Notes: generated from the letters alone by a model not told the origin. Numbered from the stretch's first letter, positions 47,604 through 56,232 are shown. The stretch is DNA of 64,000 nt from Streptomyces glaucescens (GCF_000761215.1 NZ_CP009438.1:3608501-3672500); one strand, 5' to 3'. Program-made: numbers and translations.

Positions 47604-47647
47604 ACAGGTGAAGCCGCCTATGGCCGGAAGTGAACGGGGGGTGAACC
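47604..47647 (-). promoter_or_regulatory. four 11-nt PHO-box repeats (PhoP operator of pstS)
   Basis: On the minus strand the units are GGTTCACCCCC (47637-47647), CGTTCACTTCC (47626-47636), GGCCATAGGCG (47615-47625) and GCTTCACCTGT (47604-47614). Three keep the GTTCACC core. The third is degenerate. The exact 11-nt period is the known Streptomyces PhoP direct-repeat arrangement. The -10 TAATTT follows at 47592-47597. Confidence 0.85.
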
Positions 47648-47883
47648 CCTGCGGACGGTGCGGTGAGGTCACGGAATGCTCACGGGGAGGGCACGCGAAG
47701 GTCCCGGCCCCGGCGCACACGGGTCTCAGCACCGCAGACTCCCCGACGGCGAACAAAAGGGGTATTTGTGAGGAACGTACACCACGCGCCGTCACCGGAG
47801 GGAGTACACGATCGAGTGTGGAACCCCCGGCCCCCCGCCCCCGTCTCGTTCCACGACAGCACGCTCGGGGCGGAGGCAGGCAC

Positions 47884-49452
47884 ATGGAACGGCGTACGTT
47901 CATCGGCGGCACGGCCGCCCTCGCGGCGGCGGTCCCGGCGGCGGCCTGCTCGGGCACGGACCACGCCCGGGCGGCCTCGACGACGCCCGGGGCCCCCACG
48001 GGCGCCGCGTCCCCGGCCCTCACCACCAGCCGGTCCACCCGGGCCTCCGCGGGCTGGAGCGCCCTCGCCGGCGACCTCGACGGCGCCCTGGTCCGCCCCG
48101 GCGACGCCGCCTGGGCCACCGCCCGCCAGCTCTACAACACCCGCTTCGACTCCCTGCGGCCCGCCGCCGTCGCCTACGTCGCCCACCCCGGCGACATCGC
48201 CACCACCCTCGCCTTCGCCCGCGCCCACGACCTGCGCGTCGCCATCCGCAACGGCGGCCACTCCTACGCGGGCTGGTCCTCCGGCAACGGACGACTGATC
48301 ATCGACGTGTCCCGGCTGAACACGGTGCGGGCGAGCGGCGACTCGGCGGTGGTCGGCGCGGGCGCCAAGCTGATCGACGTCTACCGCGCGCTCGCCGCCA
48401 GGGGCGCCACGATCCCCGCCGGCTCCTGCCCGACGGTCGGCGTCTCCGGCCTCGTCCTCGGCGGCGGCCACGGCGTCGTCTCCCGCGCGTACGGCCTGAC
48501 CTGTGACAGCCTCACCCAGGCCACCCTGGTCACCGCCAACGGCCGACGGATCACCGCGAACGCCCGCGAGCACAAGGACCTCTTCTGGGCGCTGCGCGGC
48601 GCCGGCAACGGCAACTTCGGCGTCGTCACCGAGCTGCGCTTCCGCACCCACCCGGCACCGCAGGCGGTCACCGGTCACCTCACCTGGCCCTGGGCGAAGG
48701 CCGCCGCCGTGATCAGGGCATGGCAGGAGTGGGGCCCGGACCAGCCCGACGAGATCTGGTCGTCCCTGCACCTGGCGCGCGCGGCCGGGGGCTACCCCAC
48801 GATCTCCGTCGCGGCCTTCTCCCTCGGCACCCACGGTGAGCTCCAGAACGCCGTCGACCGGCTCGCCGACCGGGTCGACTCCCCCGCGTCCGGTGTCTTC
48901 CTGCGCCGCCGCTCCTACGAGGAGGCGATGGAGGTCTACGCGGGCTGCGCCTCCTTCGCCTCGGACGCCCAGTGCCACCTGCCGGGCACCACCCCGGGCC
49001 GCACCCCGCAGGGCGCGCTGGCCCGGGAGACGTACGCGGCCCGCTCCGACTTCTTCGACCGCTCGCTGTCCGCGGCGGGTGTCCAGGCCCTGCTCGGCCG
49101 GATCACGTCGGTGCGGGGCGGCACGGGCAGCATCGCGCTCACCGCGCTGGGCGGCGCGGCCAACCGGGTGTCCCCCACGGCGACGGCCTTCGTGCACCGC
49201 CGCTCGCGGATGCTCGCCCAGTACCTGGTCTCCTGGCGCGCGGGCACGTCCGGCGGCACCGCCCGGGCCTGGCTGGACTCGGCCCACCGGGCGATGTGCC
49301 CGTACGCCTCGGGCGCGGCCTACCAGAACTACACGGACCCGGCCCTGAAGGACTGGCGCACGGCGTACTACGGCCCCGCGGCGCCGCGCCTGGCCCGGCT
49401 GAAGCGGACGTACGACCCGGGGCGGGTGTTCACCCACCCGCAGGCGCTGTGA
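47884..49452 (+). CDS. secreted FAD-dependent oxidoreductase (berberine-bridge-enzyme-like)
   Basis: A 522-residue exported flavoprotein. The N-terminus has a twin-arginine pattern (RRTFIGGTAALAAAVPAAAC) ending in a lipobox-like AAAC. The FAD-binding domain has AIRNGGHSYAGWSS, whose His is the usual covalent flavin site, and PAGSCPTVGVSGLVLGGGHG, whose Cys is at the second (bicovalent) site. The C-terminal substrate domain ends RTYDPGRVFTHPQAL. Such enzymes oxidise sugars or polyketide and peptide natural products; the substrate is unknown. It is divergent from pstS with about 400 bp between them. Confidence 0.85.
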   Translation: MERRTFIGGTAALAAAVPAAACSGTDHARAASTTPGAPTGAASPALTTSRSTRASAGWSALAGDLDGALVRPGDAAWATARQLYNTRFDSLRPAAVAYVAHPGDIATTLAFARAHDLRVAIRNGGHSYAGWSSGNGRLIIDVSRLNTVRASGDSAVVGAGAKLIDVYRALAARGATIPAGSCPTVGVSGLVLGGGHGVVSRAYGLTCDSLTQATLVTANGRRITANAREHKDLFWALRGAGNGNFGVVTELRFRTHPAPQAVTGHLTWPWAKAAAVIRAWQEWGPDQPDEIWSSLHLARAAGGYPTISVAAFSLGTHGELQNAVDRLADRVDSPASGVFLRRRSYEEAMEVYAGCASFASDAQCHLPGTTPGRTPQGALARETYAARSDFFDRSLSAAGVQALLGRITSVRGGTGSIALTALGGAANRVSPTATAFVHRRSRMLAQYLVSWRAGTSGGTARAWLDSAHRAMCPYASGAAYQNYTDPALKDWRTAYYGPAAPRLARLKRTYDPGRVFTHPQAL

Positions 49453-49499
49453 GCACCGGCGCGCCGGGAGAACCCCGGCGCCCGCCGGCCGGCCCCGCC

Positions 49500-50216
49500 T
49501 CAGGCGGCGAGGTCCCGCTCCTCGCTCTGCCTGCCGGTGGAGTCCTGCCGGGCCCCGGGGATCAGGGCGTCCCGGCTCCCGGCGGACGGCCGGGCCCGGA
49601 TCAGCCAGCCCACCCGCGGCGACCGCTCCATCGCCCTGGCGACGGGGGTGAGCAGCGCCATGGCGACGGGCGACAGCAGCAGCGCGACCGCCGTGCCGAG
49701 CGCGAACCCGCCCACGACGTCGGTCGGGTAGTGCACGCCCATGTACACCCGGCAGAACCCTTCCAGCAGGGCGAGCCCGATGCCGACGAGCCCGAACTTC
49801 CGGTTGGCGACGAAGAGCCCGACGGCCATGGCCATGGTGATGGTCGCGTGGTCGCTGACGAACGAGAAGTCGGTCTTGCCCTTGACGAGGACCTCCAGGC
49901 CCTCGTGCTCCAGGAAGGGCCGGGGCCGCTCCACGAATCCGCGTATCGGCACGTTCACCAGCACCGCGACGCCGGCCGCCAGCGGCGCCCAGACCAGCGC
50001 GGCGACGGACGAGGCCGCCTCCTGCGCGGATCCGGCCCGGCGCCGCCCGGTCCACCAGCACCACAGCACGAGCAGCACCATGCCGAGCAGCAGTCCGTAC
50101 TCGCCGACGTACTCCATGACGCGGTCGAACCAGTGCGGCGCGTCCTTGGCCAGGCCATTGATGTCGTACAGCAGCTCGACGTCGGGGTTCGACCCGGATT
50201 GCGCGAGTCCAGCCAT
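49500..50216 (-). CDS. PAP2-family phosphatase
   Basis: A 238-residue membrane enzyme with about five to six helices (LLLGMVLLVLWCWWTG, VAALVWAPLAAGVAVLVNV). The catalytic motifs are RGFVERPRPFL (KX6RP-like), FVSDHATIT (PSGH-like) and CRVYMGVHYPTDVVGG (SRX5HX3D-like). PAP2 enzymes dephosphorylate lipid phosphates such as undecaprenyl-pyrophosphate or phosphatidic acid. Two 11-bp direct repeats lie about 90 bp upstream. The C-terminus is a disordered polar tail. Confidence 0.86.
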   Translation of the reverse strand: MAGLAQSGSNPDVELLYDINGLAKDAPHWFDRVMEYVGEYGLLLGMVLLVLWCWWTGRRRAGSAQEAASSVAALVWAPLAAGVAVLVNVPIRGFVERPRPFLEHEGLEVLVKGKTDFSFVSDHATITMAMAVGLFVANRKFGLVGIGLALLEGFCRVYMGVHYPTDVVGGFALGTAVALLLSPVAMALLTPVARAMERSPRVGWLIRARPSAGSRDALIPGARQDSTGRQSEERDLAA

Positions 50217-50305
50217 GGTGCAGCGGCCCCTTCGTCGTCATCTCGGCGGCGCACCCTTCCGTGCGCCGTCCTGCCACCCCCGTGGTGGGTAGATCGATCG
50301 TCCCG

Positions 50306-50327
50306 GTCGATGGTCTGTCGATGGTCT
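50306..50327. repeat. two exact 11-bp direct repeats upstream of the PAP2 gene
   Basis: GTCGATGGTCT occurs at 50306-50316 and again, abutting, at 50317-50327, in a 292-bp gap between the PAP2 and NlpC genes. The period equals one helical turn, as in OmpR-family regulator sites. I see nothing else distinctive in the gap. Confidence 0.6.
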
Positions 50328-50508
50328 AGGTCAATCGGCTACGTCAACAGGAACGCACGGTCCCGGTCTCCGCGTTCCACATTCCACTGAATGATCACGC
50401 AGACGTTATCGAAGAGAGATACGTCATCGCAGCTCAGGGGTGTGGTTCACGCTCAGTTCAAGCCGCTCGCCGCCGGGTCCGCACCGCTCCGGGCGGCGTC
50501 GCACCCGG

Positions 50509-51516
50509 TCAGACGGCCGAGGGCAGCGCTTTTGCGCCATCCTCGGTGACGCGGGTGGCCCCGAAGTACTTCGCGGTGTCGATCGGGTCGAACCGGATCA
50601 CCGCGCCCGTGTACGGCGCGTCGATCATGTAACCGCCGCCGACGTAGATCCCCACGTGGTCGATGGCCCGCGAGTTGGTGGGGTCGGGCGAGAAGAACAC
50701 CAGGTCACCGGGGAGGAGTTCGTCCCGGGAGGGGTGCGGCCCGGCGTTGTACTGATCGTTCGCCACCCGCGGCAGCTCGATCCCCACGCTCTCGTACGCC
50801 GCCTTGGTCAGCCCCGAGCAGTCGAACCGCCCGCCCTGCTCGGGCGTGCCGTTCCCGCCCCACAGATAGGGCGTGCCGAGCTTCTGCTGCGCGTAGTGGA
50901 TGGCCCCGGCGGCCTGCTTGGACGGGTCGAGCCGGGTGGTGGGGGCGGCGAAGCTGTCCTCCAGCGTCGTGATCGTCCGGACGTAGTTCTGCGTCTCCGC
51001 GTACGGCGGCACACCCCGGTACTTGATCACCGCGTACGCCCCCGCGTTGTACGCGGCGAGCATGTTCCGCGTCGGGTCCCCGGGCACGTCCTTCACGTAC
51101 TCGGCGAGCGTGCAGTCGTACTTCGCGGCCGACGGGATCGCGTCCCGCGGATCCCACACGTCACGGTCGCCGTCCCCGTCGCCGTCGACGCCGTGCGTGG
51201 CCCAGGTGCCGGGGATGAACTGCGCGATGCCCTGCGCGGCGGCCGGGCTCCTGGCGCTCGGGTTGAAGCCGCTCTCCTGGTACAGCTGCGCGGCGAGCAG
51301 GGCCGGGTTGATGGCCGGGCACATGTTGCCGTACCGCTGCACCAGCGGCTGGTACGCGGCCGGCACCGAGCCCTTGGCCAGCGCCTTGCTGCCGCCGCGC
51401 GCCCCGTTCACGAGATTCCCGGCGACCAGGTACACGCCGACGACGAGCAGCATCACGAAGGCGAGCGAACCACCGACCACGGCAGTGCCAACGATCCACG
51501 CCTTACGCACCGTCAA
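50509..51516 (-). CDS. lytic transglycosylase / NlpC-P60 cell-wall hydrolase
   Basis: A 335-residue exported enzyme. The signal anchor is VVGGSLAFVMLLVVGVYLVAG. A SLT-type lysozyme-like domain follows: LLAAQLYQESGFNPSARSPA with the catalytic Glu, then AQGIAQFIPGTWATHG and RNMLAAYNAGAYAV. The C-terminal NlpC/P60 domain has FDCSGLTKAAYESVG with the catalytic Cys, then DHVGIYVGGGYMIDAP. It cuts both glycan and stem peptide, so it could open the wall. Its gene points away from the type IV-like cluster, about 2 kb apart, and could serve as its VirB1-like enzyme; that is inference. Confidence 0.9.
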   Translation of the reverse strand: MTVRKAWIVGTAVVGGSLAFVMLLVVGVYLVAGNLVNGARGGSKALAKGSVPAAYQPLVQRYGNMCPAINPALLAAQLYQESGFNPSARSPAAAQGIAQFIPGTWATHGVDGDGDGDRDVWDPRDAIPSAAKYDCTLAEYVKDVPGDPTRNMLAAYNAGAYAVIKYRGVPPYAETQNYVRTITTLEDSFAAPTTRLDPSKQAAGAIHYAQQKLGTPYLWGGNGTPEQGGRFDCSGLTKAAYESVGIELPRVANDQYNAGPHPSRDELLPGDLVFFSPDPTNSRAIDHVGIYVGGGYMIDAPYTGAVIRFDPIDTAKYFGATRVTEDGAKALPSAV

Positions 51517-51624
51517 CCGCCCCTCACCGCCCGGGAGTACGCCGGGGTCAGTGTAGAGGCGGAAGCCGTCCCCCGCAGGTATGACGATCCGTCCGCTCGC
51601 CGGCCCCCCGCGCGCGACGGCCGG

Positions 51625-52581
51625 TCAGGGCCGCCCGGCCGGGAACCCCACCCCGGTCAGCTCCTGTGACGCCTCCCACAGCCGCCGCGCCGCCACCGGG
51701 TCGCTCGCCGCCGCTGACCGGCCCACCAGGGCCGGCGCGCCCCGCATCTCGGCGAACCCGTCGGGGCCGACATAGCTCCCGCCCGGCAGGTCCGCCACCG
51801 CCGCGTACAGCGTGGGCAGCGCGCCCGCCCGGTCGCTCTGGGCGAGGAGGCGGTTGCCGATCCCCATGACGGCGCGGGCCAGCGGGTTGCCGGCGTGGCT
51901 CTGCAGGTTGGTGGCCGCGTAGCCGGGGTGGGCGGCCACGGCCCGTACCCCGGACCCGGACTCGGCCAGCCGGCGCTGGAGTTCCAGGGTGAAGAGCAGG
52001 TTGGCCAGCTTGGACTGGGCGTAGGCGCGCACCGGCGTGTAGCCGGACGTCAGGTTCAGGTCGTCGAAGCGGATGACGCCGTAGCCCGCGCGGTGCATCC
52101 CGGACGAGACGGTCACCACCCGGTCGGTGACACACGGCAGCAGCAGGTTGGTGAGCGCGAAGTGACCCAGGTGGTTCGTGCCGAACTGCATCTCGAACCC
52201 GTCACGCGTCCGCCGGCGCGGCAGCATCATCACGCCGGCGTTGTTGATCAGCAGGTCCAGCGGGCGCCCTTCCCACCGCTCGGCGAACTCCCGTACGGAC
52301 GTCAGATCGGCGAGGTCCAGCCGCCGCACCTCCGTACTGCCCCGCGCCGTCCCGCCGCCGCCCGCCTGCGCCTGCGCCTGCGCCTCCGCCGCCGCGGCCC
52401 GCCCGCGCGCCTCGTCCCGCACGGCGTAGACGACGTGCGCCCCCGCCCGCGCCAGCTCCCGCGCGACGACCCGCCCGAGCCCGCTGTTGGCGCCGGTGAC
52501 GACGGCCGTCCGCCCGGCGAGGTCCGGCAGCCGGCTCACGTCCCACTTGGCCGGCCGGGCCGGCTTGGTCGTAGATGCCAT
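51625..52581 (-). CDS. short-chain dehydrogenase/reductase
   Basis: A 318-residue SDR. Motifs are TAVVTGANSGLGRVVARELA (cofactor loop), LLINNAGVMML, VSSGMHRAG with the catalytic Ser, and YAQSKLANLLFTLELQ with the Tyr and Lys. A low-complexity AEAQAQAQAGGG insertion follows the second strand. It is divergent from a TetR gene and shares a compact promoter region with it. The substrate is unknown. ATG 52581 is leaderless (TACTTT, 6 nt). Confidence 0.9.
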   Translation of the reverse strand: MASTTKPARPAKWDVSRLPDLAGRTAVVTGANSGLGRVVARELARAGAHVVYAVRDEARGRAAAAEAQAQAQAGGGGTARGSTEVRRLDLADLTSVREFAERWEGRPLDLLINNAGVMMLPRRRTRDGFEMQFGTNHLGHFALTNLLLPCVTDRVVTVSSGMHRAGYGVIRFDDLNLTSGYTPVRAYAQSKLANLLFTLELQRRLAESGSGVRAVAAHPGYAATNLQSHAGNPLARAVMGIGNRLLAQSDRAGALPTLYAAVADLPGGSYVGPDGFAEMRGAPALVGRSAAASDPVAARRLWEASQELTGVGFPAGRP

Positions 52582-52587
52582 GCCCTC

Positions 52588-52616
52588 AAAGTAGGCACCG
52601 CCAACAATGCTGTCAA
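52588..52616 (-). promoter_or_regulatory. consensus-like promoter of the SDR gene
   Basis: On the minus strand TTGACA (52611-52616) and TACTTT (52588-52593) are 17 bp apart, with 6 nt to the ATG. TGTCAATGACA (52611-52621) overlaps the -35, and the TACGAT -10 of the TetR gene is at 52631-52636, so one repressor could cover both promoters. Confidence 0.75.
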
Positions 52617-52642
52617 TGACAACATCCAGCTACGATGAGCCC

Positions 52643-53248
52643 ATGCACCAGCCCGAGGGCAACAGCCGCCCCTACCACCACGGCGACCTCCGCGCCGCCC
52701 TGCTCTCGGCCGCCGAACGCACCCTGCGCACCAAGGGCGCCACCGCGCTCTCCCTGCGCGAACTCGCCCGCGACCTCGGCGTCAGCCACGCCGCCCCGGG
52801 CCGCCACTTCAAGGACAAGCAGGCCCTGCTCGACGCGCTCGCCCTCACCGGCTTCCAGCGCATGGCGGCCGCCCTGGACGCCGCCGACGACCCCGCCCTG
52901 CCCCTCGAATCCCGGCTCACCGCACTCGCCCGCGCCTATCTCGGCTTCACCGTGGACAACCCCGCCCTGCTGGAGCTGATGTACGCCCGCAAACACGACC
53001 CGGACATCCCCGCGCGGCTCGCCACCGCCATCGCCCGGACGAAGGAACCCCTGTTCCGGATCATCACCGACGCCCAGCGGCGCGGCGAGATCGTCCCGGG
53101 CGACCCCGAGCACATCGTCCTGCTGGCCGGCGCCAGCCTGCACGGCGTCGCCAGCCTCACCGCCACCGGCCACCTCCCGCCCGAGTCCGCCCTCACCGGC
53201 GTCGGCGAGCTGATCCACCACCTGCTGCACGGCCTCAGACCCCGCTAG
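52643..53248 (+). CDS. TetR-family regulator
   Basis: A 201-residue TetR. The DNA-binding domain starts PYHHGDLRAALLSAAERTLR and continues GATALSLRELARDLGVSHAA, with HFKDKQALLDAL. The C-terminal domain has the AcrR-like WHG-type pattern (LLELMYARKHDPDIPARLAT). It is divergent from the SDR and likely represses it. ATG 52643 is leaderless (TACGAT, 6 nt). Confidence 0.9.
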   Translation: MHQPEGNSRPYHHGDLRAALLSAAERTLRTKGATALSLRELARDLGVSHAAPGRHFKDKQALLDALALTGFQRMAAALDAADDPALPLESRLTALARAYLGFTVDNPALLELMYARKHDPDIPARLATAIARTKEPLFRIITDAQRRGEIVPGDPEHIVLLAGASLHGVASLTATGHLPPESALTGVGELIHHLLHGLRPR

Positions 53249-53552
53249 CCTTCACCCGGACGGCACTCACCCGCAGCACACCGGCACGTCGCGTGACCCT
53301 CCACACCATCAGAAACCGGCACAGTCACCAAAAGTGACACAACGACGGAACCACACCGCTGGTTCCGCACCCGCTTCATTGCCCGTCGTTACCTGCCGTG
53401 ATACACAGAGTGACCATACGAGCTATTCGTACGAAACCTGCCAAGCAATGACGCCAAGTCGACATACCCGGGCGTCATTGTCGGCGAGAATGAGGCCTGA
53501 CCTCTGCGCACCGCAGGGTCCGCGGAACTACCCAACAGGGGCGGTGACTTAC
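53249..53552 (+). promoter_or_regulatory. upstream region of the type IV secretion-like operon
   Basis: A 304-bp, relatively AT-rich gap. It holds GTCAC (53324-53328) and GTGAC (53334-53338) as a small dyad and a larger one, AATGACGCC (53447-53455) and GGCGTCATT (53471-53479), 15 bp apart. No obvious -10 is decided by a known start. No gene is visible. Confidence 0.5.
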
Positions 53553-53861
53553 ATGCTCTTTGCGGCCGACGAGGGAGACATCAACACCATCATCGGGGGG
53601 ATCGCTCCGGACTGGGGGCCCTTCGGCAGCCTGGGCAACGAGGCCAAGGTGATGATCGAGGTCGTGATGGCGGTCGCCATCCTGATCTGCCTCGGCATCG
53701 CCATCTGGGGCGCCGCCAAACAGCGCATCGGCGCCACGGCGCTCCGCGACACCTTCAGCGCGGAACAGGGCAAGGGCCTGATCATCGCCGGACTCACCGG
53801 CGTCTTCATCATCGGGTCCCTCGGCACGCTCTTCACCATCGTGTACGGCATGGCCGTGTAG
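53553..53861 (+). CDS. VirB2-like pilin/membrane protein
   Basis: A 102-residue protein with two membrane helices: VMIEVVMAVAILICLGIAIW (about 36-58) and GLIIAGLTGVFIIGSLGTLF (about 80-100), with a short basic loop (AAKQRIGATALRD) between. That topology and length match VirB2/TrbC-like pilins of type IV systems, though there is no sequence identity I can prove. ATG 53553 is used; GTG 53544 three codons earlier, near AGGGG, is an alternative. First gene of the type IV-like operon. Confidence 0.7.
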   Translation: MLFAADEGDINTIIGGIAPDWGPFGSLGNEAKVMIEVVMAVAILICLGIAIWGAAKQRIGATALRDTFSAEQGKGLIIAGLTGVFIIGSLGTLFTIVYGMAV

Positions 53862-53970
53862 CCCGGCCCGCCGCCGCCCGCCGCGGGCGCACCCCGTCCG
53901 CTCCGGGCACGCCCGGTCCCCCCTACCCCACCCGCCCGTCGTGCCCACCGGCTGAGGTTGCGTTTCCCTG

Positions 53971-54087
53971 ATGTCGAGTCACCACACCGCGCCCGCGCGG
54001 GAACCAGCACGGCTACCGTCGTACCCCTACGCGTTCATCCGGTACGACGGTTTCCGCTACGACATCGAGGGGGCGGACACGACATGA
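53971..54087 (+). CDS. 38-residue small protein coupled to the VirB8-like gene
   Basis: A frame from ATG 53971 to TGA 54087. The product begins MSSHHTAPAREPARLPSYPY and ends IRYDGFRYDIEGADTT. Its TGA overlaps the next ATG as ATGA, and the codons have high third-position GC. The aromatic and charged composition is unlike random sequence. There is no clear ribosome-binding site, so the evidence is mainly coupling and composition. Function is unknown. Confidence 0.5.
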   Translation: MSSHHTAPAREPARLPSYPYAFIRYDGFRYDIEGADTT

Positions 54088-54896
54088 GTCTCGGAGACGA
54101 ACACGACCCGGGCACCTCCGGCGGTTACGGCGGCACCGGCCACACCCGCACCCGCCTGCCCGACCCCGACCCCTACGGCGGCGCCCGCCGCCCCGGCCGC
54201 TCCTCCTCCCGCAGCCTGGTCACCGTCGTCGGCGTCGTCGTCCTGCTCATCGCGGCCATCGCCTTCGCCAACCGCGGCGACGAGGACGCGCCCGCCGGAG
54301 CGGAGGACGCGGAGCAACCCCGCCCCGCGGCCACCGCCCCCACCGGCACCCGCCCGGTCACCTCCGGCTACGCCCACGACGAACAGGGGGCCCAGAGCGC
54401 CGCGGCGAACTATGCGGTCGCGCTGGGCTCGGCGGAGATGTTTGACACAGCCAGACGGCAACAGATCGTGCGCACCGTGTACGCCCCTGATGTCGCTGCG
54501 GCCCGTCAGGCCGACCTGGACAAGGCGTACTCCAACCAGGAGTTCCTGGCCAACATCGGCCTGGAGAAGGATGGCTCCGCCCCGGACGGTCAGACCTTCA
54601 TCTCGCGCATCATCCCTGTCGGCACCAAGGTCACGGCGTTCGGCGCCGACAAGGCCACCATCGACGTCTGGTACACCTCCCTCTTCGGGCTGTCCGGCGA
54701 AAAGTCCACGAACCCTGTGTCCGAGAGTTGGTACACGACCACGTACCAGTTGCAGTGGATCAACAACGACTGGAAGGTCACCGACTTCCAGCAGAAGGAC
54801 GGGCCCGTACCGGTCGGGCGCGATCAGAAGGCCTCCACCGCCGACGACATGACGAAGGCCGTCGAGGAGTTCGGAGGGTTCACGTATGCGCGCTAA
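54084..54896 (+). CDS. VirB8-like protein of the type IV secretion-like system
   Basis: A 270-residue protein with a polar N-terminus, one membrane helix (LVTVVGVVVLLIAAIAFANR, about residues 48-68) and an exterior NTF2-like domain: GAQSAAANYAVALGSAEMFD, then QTFISRIIPVGTKVTAFGAD, STWYTSLFGLSG-like (IDVWYTSLFGLSG), TTTYQLQWINNDWKVTDFQQ. This is the plan of VirB8 and Gram-positive TcpC proteins. It is the third gene of the operon and overlaps the VirB6-like gene by 11 bp. Confidence 0.72.
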   Translation: MSLGDEHDPGTSGGYGGTGHTRTRLPDPDPYGGARRPGRSSSRSLVTVVGVVVLLIAAIAFANRGDEDAPAGAEDAEQPRPAATAPTGTRPVTSGYAHDEQGAQSAAANYAVALGSAEMFDTARRQQIVRTVYAPDVAAARQADLDKAYSNQEFLANIGLEKDGSAPDGQTFISRIIPVGTKVTAFGADKATIDVWYTSLFGLSGEKSTNPVSESWYTTTYQLQWINNDWKVTDFQQKDGPVPVGRDQKASTADDMTKAVEEFGGFTYAR

Positions 54897-56232
54897 CCAC
54901 CCCTTCCTCAAGGTCACGGCCGCAGTAGCCGCCGTTCAGACCACCACGGTGCTGCTGGCCACCCGTGCCTTCGCCGCGCCCACTCCGAACCCCACCCCGA
55001 CGCCCAGCCCCACCGGGAGCAATGACCCCTGCGACCTCATTCGTGGCCCCGCCAAGGACTACTGCGAACGAGGCAGCAGCAGCCGTTCCCGCTCCGGCCC
55101 CGACACCCTGGACCCCACCTCCACCCTCGACCCCCTCTCCTCGCTCGCCCAAGGCTGCGCCGACGCAGCGTCGTGGACGATCGACAAGCTCAGCGAGGCG
55201 GTCAAGGACACGGCGAACGTCGACTTCACGAACCCGCAGTTCCTCCAGCAGTACGCGGTGGTCTTCGCCGCGTCGACGATCCTCACGCTGCTCCTGTGGC
55301 TGCTGGCGGTCGCCAAGCGCGCCGTGCGCGGCGTGCCGCTGACCACCGCCGTCTCGGAGGCGATCGGCTTCCTCTGGCTCACCGTCCTCGCCTCCGCCTT
55401 CACGCCGCTGATCCTGTACACGGTGGTCAGTGCCACCGACGGCATCACGGACGTCCTCGCGAAGGCCACCGGCGACCAGACCGACACGTTCTTCGGCAAC
55501 TTCTCCGGCGCGCTGGAGAAGGGCGAGGACATCGGCGGCGGCCCCATCATGCTGATCGTGGTCTCCCTGGTGAGCATCCTCGCCGCGGGCGTCCTGTGGC
55601 TGGAACTCGTCATCCGCGCCGCCCTGCTGTACGTCGGCGCCCTGCTCGGCACGGTCGTCTACGCCGGCCTGGTCGACAAGAACCTGTGGGGCCACGTCCG
55701 CCGCTGGGCGGGCATCATGATCGCGGTGATCCTCGTCAAGCCGGTGATCGTGATCGTCCTGGGCCTCGCGGGCGCCCTGTCCGCGGACGACGGCCCGGAC
55801 GCGTTCTCCGCGGTCGTCTCCGGCCTCGCGATCATCCTGCTCGCCATCTTCGCCTCGGCGATGATCTACCGCTTCGTCCCGGGCTTCGGCGACGAGATCG
55901 CCGGTTCCCGCAACAACCGCATCATGCAGTCCGCCGAGGGCAAGGCGGCGGCCGTGATCAGCAGCCCGGCCACCCTGGTCGCCCAGGGCATCAAGACCCA
56001 CAGCTCCCGTGCGGACAGCAACGGCGCCCAGTCCGCCGGTCCGAGCGGCCCCCGCCCGGCCAACACCGCCGCGGGCGGCGTCGCCGCGCACAGCTCGCGC
56101 ACCTCGGCCGGTGGCGGCGGATCCGTCCCCTCCGCCGCGCCGCCGCCCCGCTCGTCCAGCCCGGTGAACACCCCTCACGCCAGCAACACCCGCAACAGCA
56201 GTACCCATCGCACGGGAGGTGAAGGGCGTTGA
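54886..56232 (+). CDS. VirB6/TrbL-like polytopic membrane protein
   Basis: A 448-residue protein with a signal-like N-terminus (TAAVAAVQTTTVLLATRAFA, AAP), a Pro/Thr linker, and about six helices: FAASTILTLLLWLLAVAKRA, ATGFLWLTVLASAFTPLILY (as AIGFLWLTV), IMLIVVSLVSILAAGVLWLE, RAALLYVGALLGTVVYAGLV, IMIAVILVKPVIVIVLGLAG and AIILLAIFASAMIYRFVPG. A Ser/Gly/Asn-rich tail follows. Topology matches the VirB6/TrbL channel component. It ends at TGA 56230-56232, which overlaps the TTG of the next gene. Confidence 0.72.
   Translation: MRANHPFLKVTAAVAAVQTTTVLLATRAFAAPTPNPTPTPSPTGSNDPCDLIRGPAKDYCERGSSSRSRSGPDTLDPTSTLDPLSSLAQGCADAASWTIDKLSEAVKDTANVDFTNPQFLQQYAVVFAASTILTLLLWLLAVAKRAVRGVPLTTAVSEAIGFLWLTVLASAFTPLILYTVVSATDGITDVLAKATGDQTDTFFGNFSGALEKGEDIGGGPIMLIVVSLVSILAAGVLWLELVIRAALLYVGALLGTVVYAGLVDKNLWGHVRRWAGIMIAVILVKPVIVIVLGLAGALSADDGPDAFSAVVSGLAIILLAIFASAMIYRFVPGFGDEIAGSRNNRIMQSAEGKAAAVISSPATLVAQGIKTHSSRADSNGAQSAGPSGPRPANTAAGGVAAHSSRTSAGGGGSVPSAAPPPRSSSPVNTPHASNTRNSSTHRTGGEGR

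Noticed and set aside
49500..50277. Longer antisense frame spanning the FAD and PAP2 genes
   Set aside because: The codon pattern and known domains support the shorter genes on each strand.
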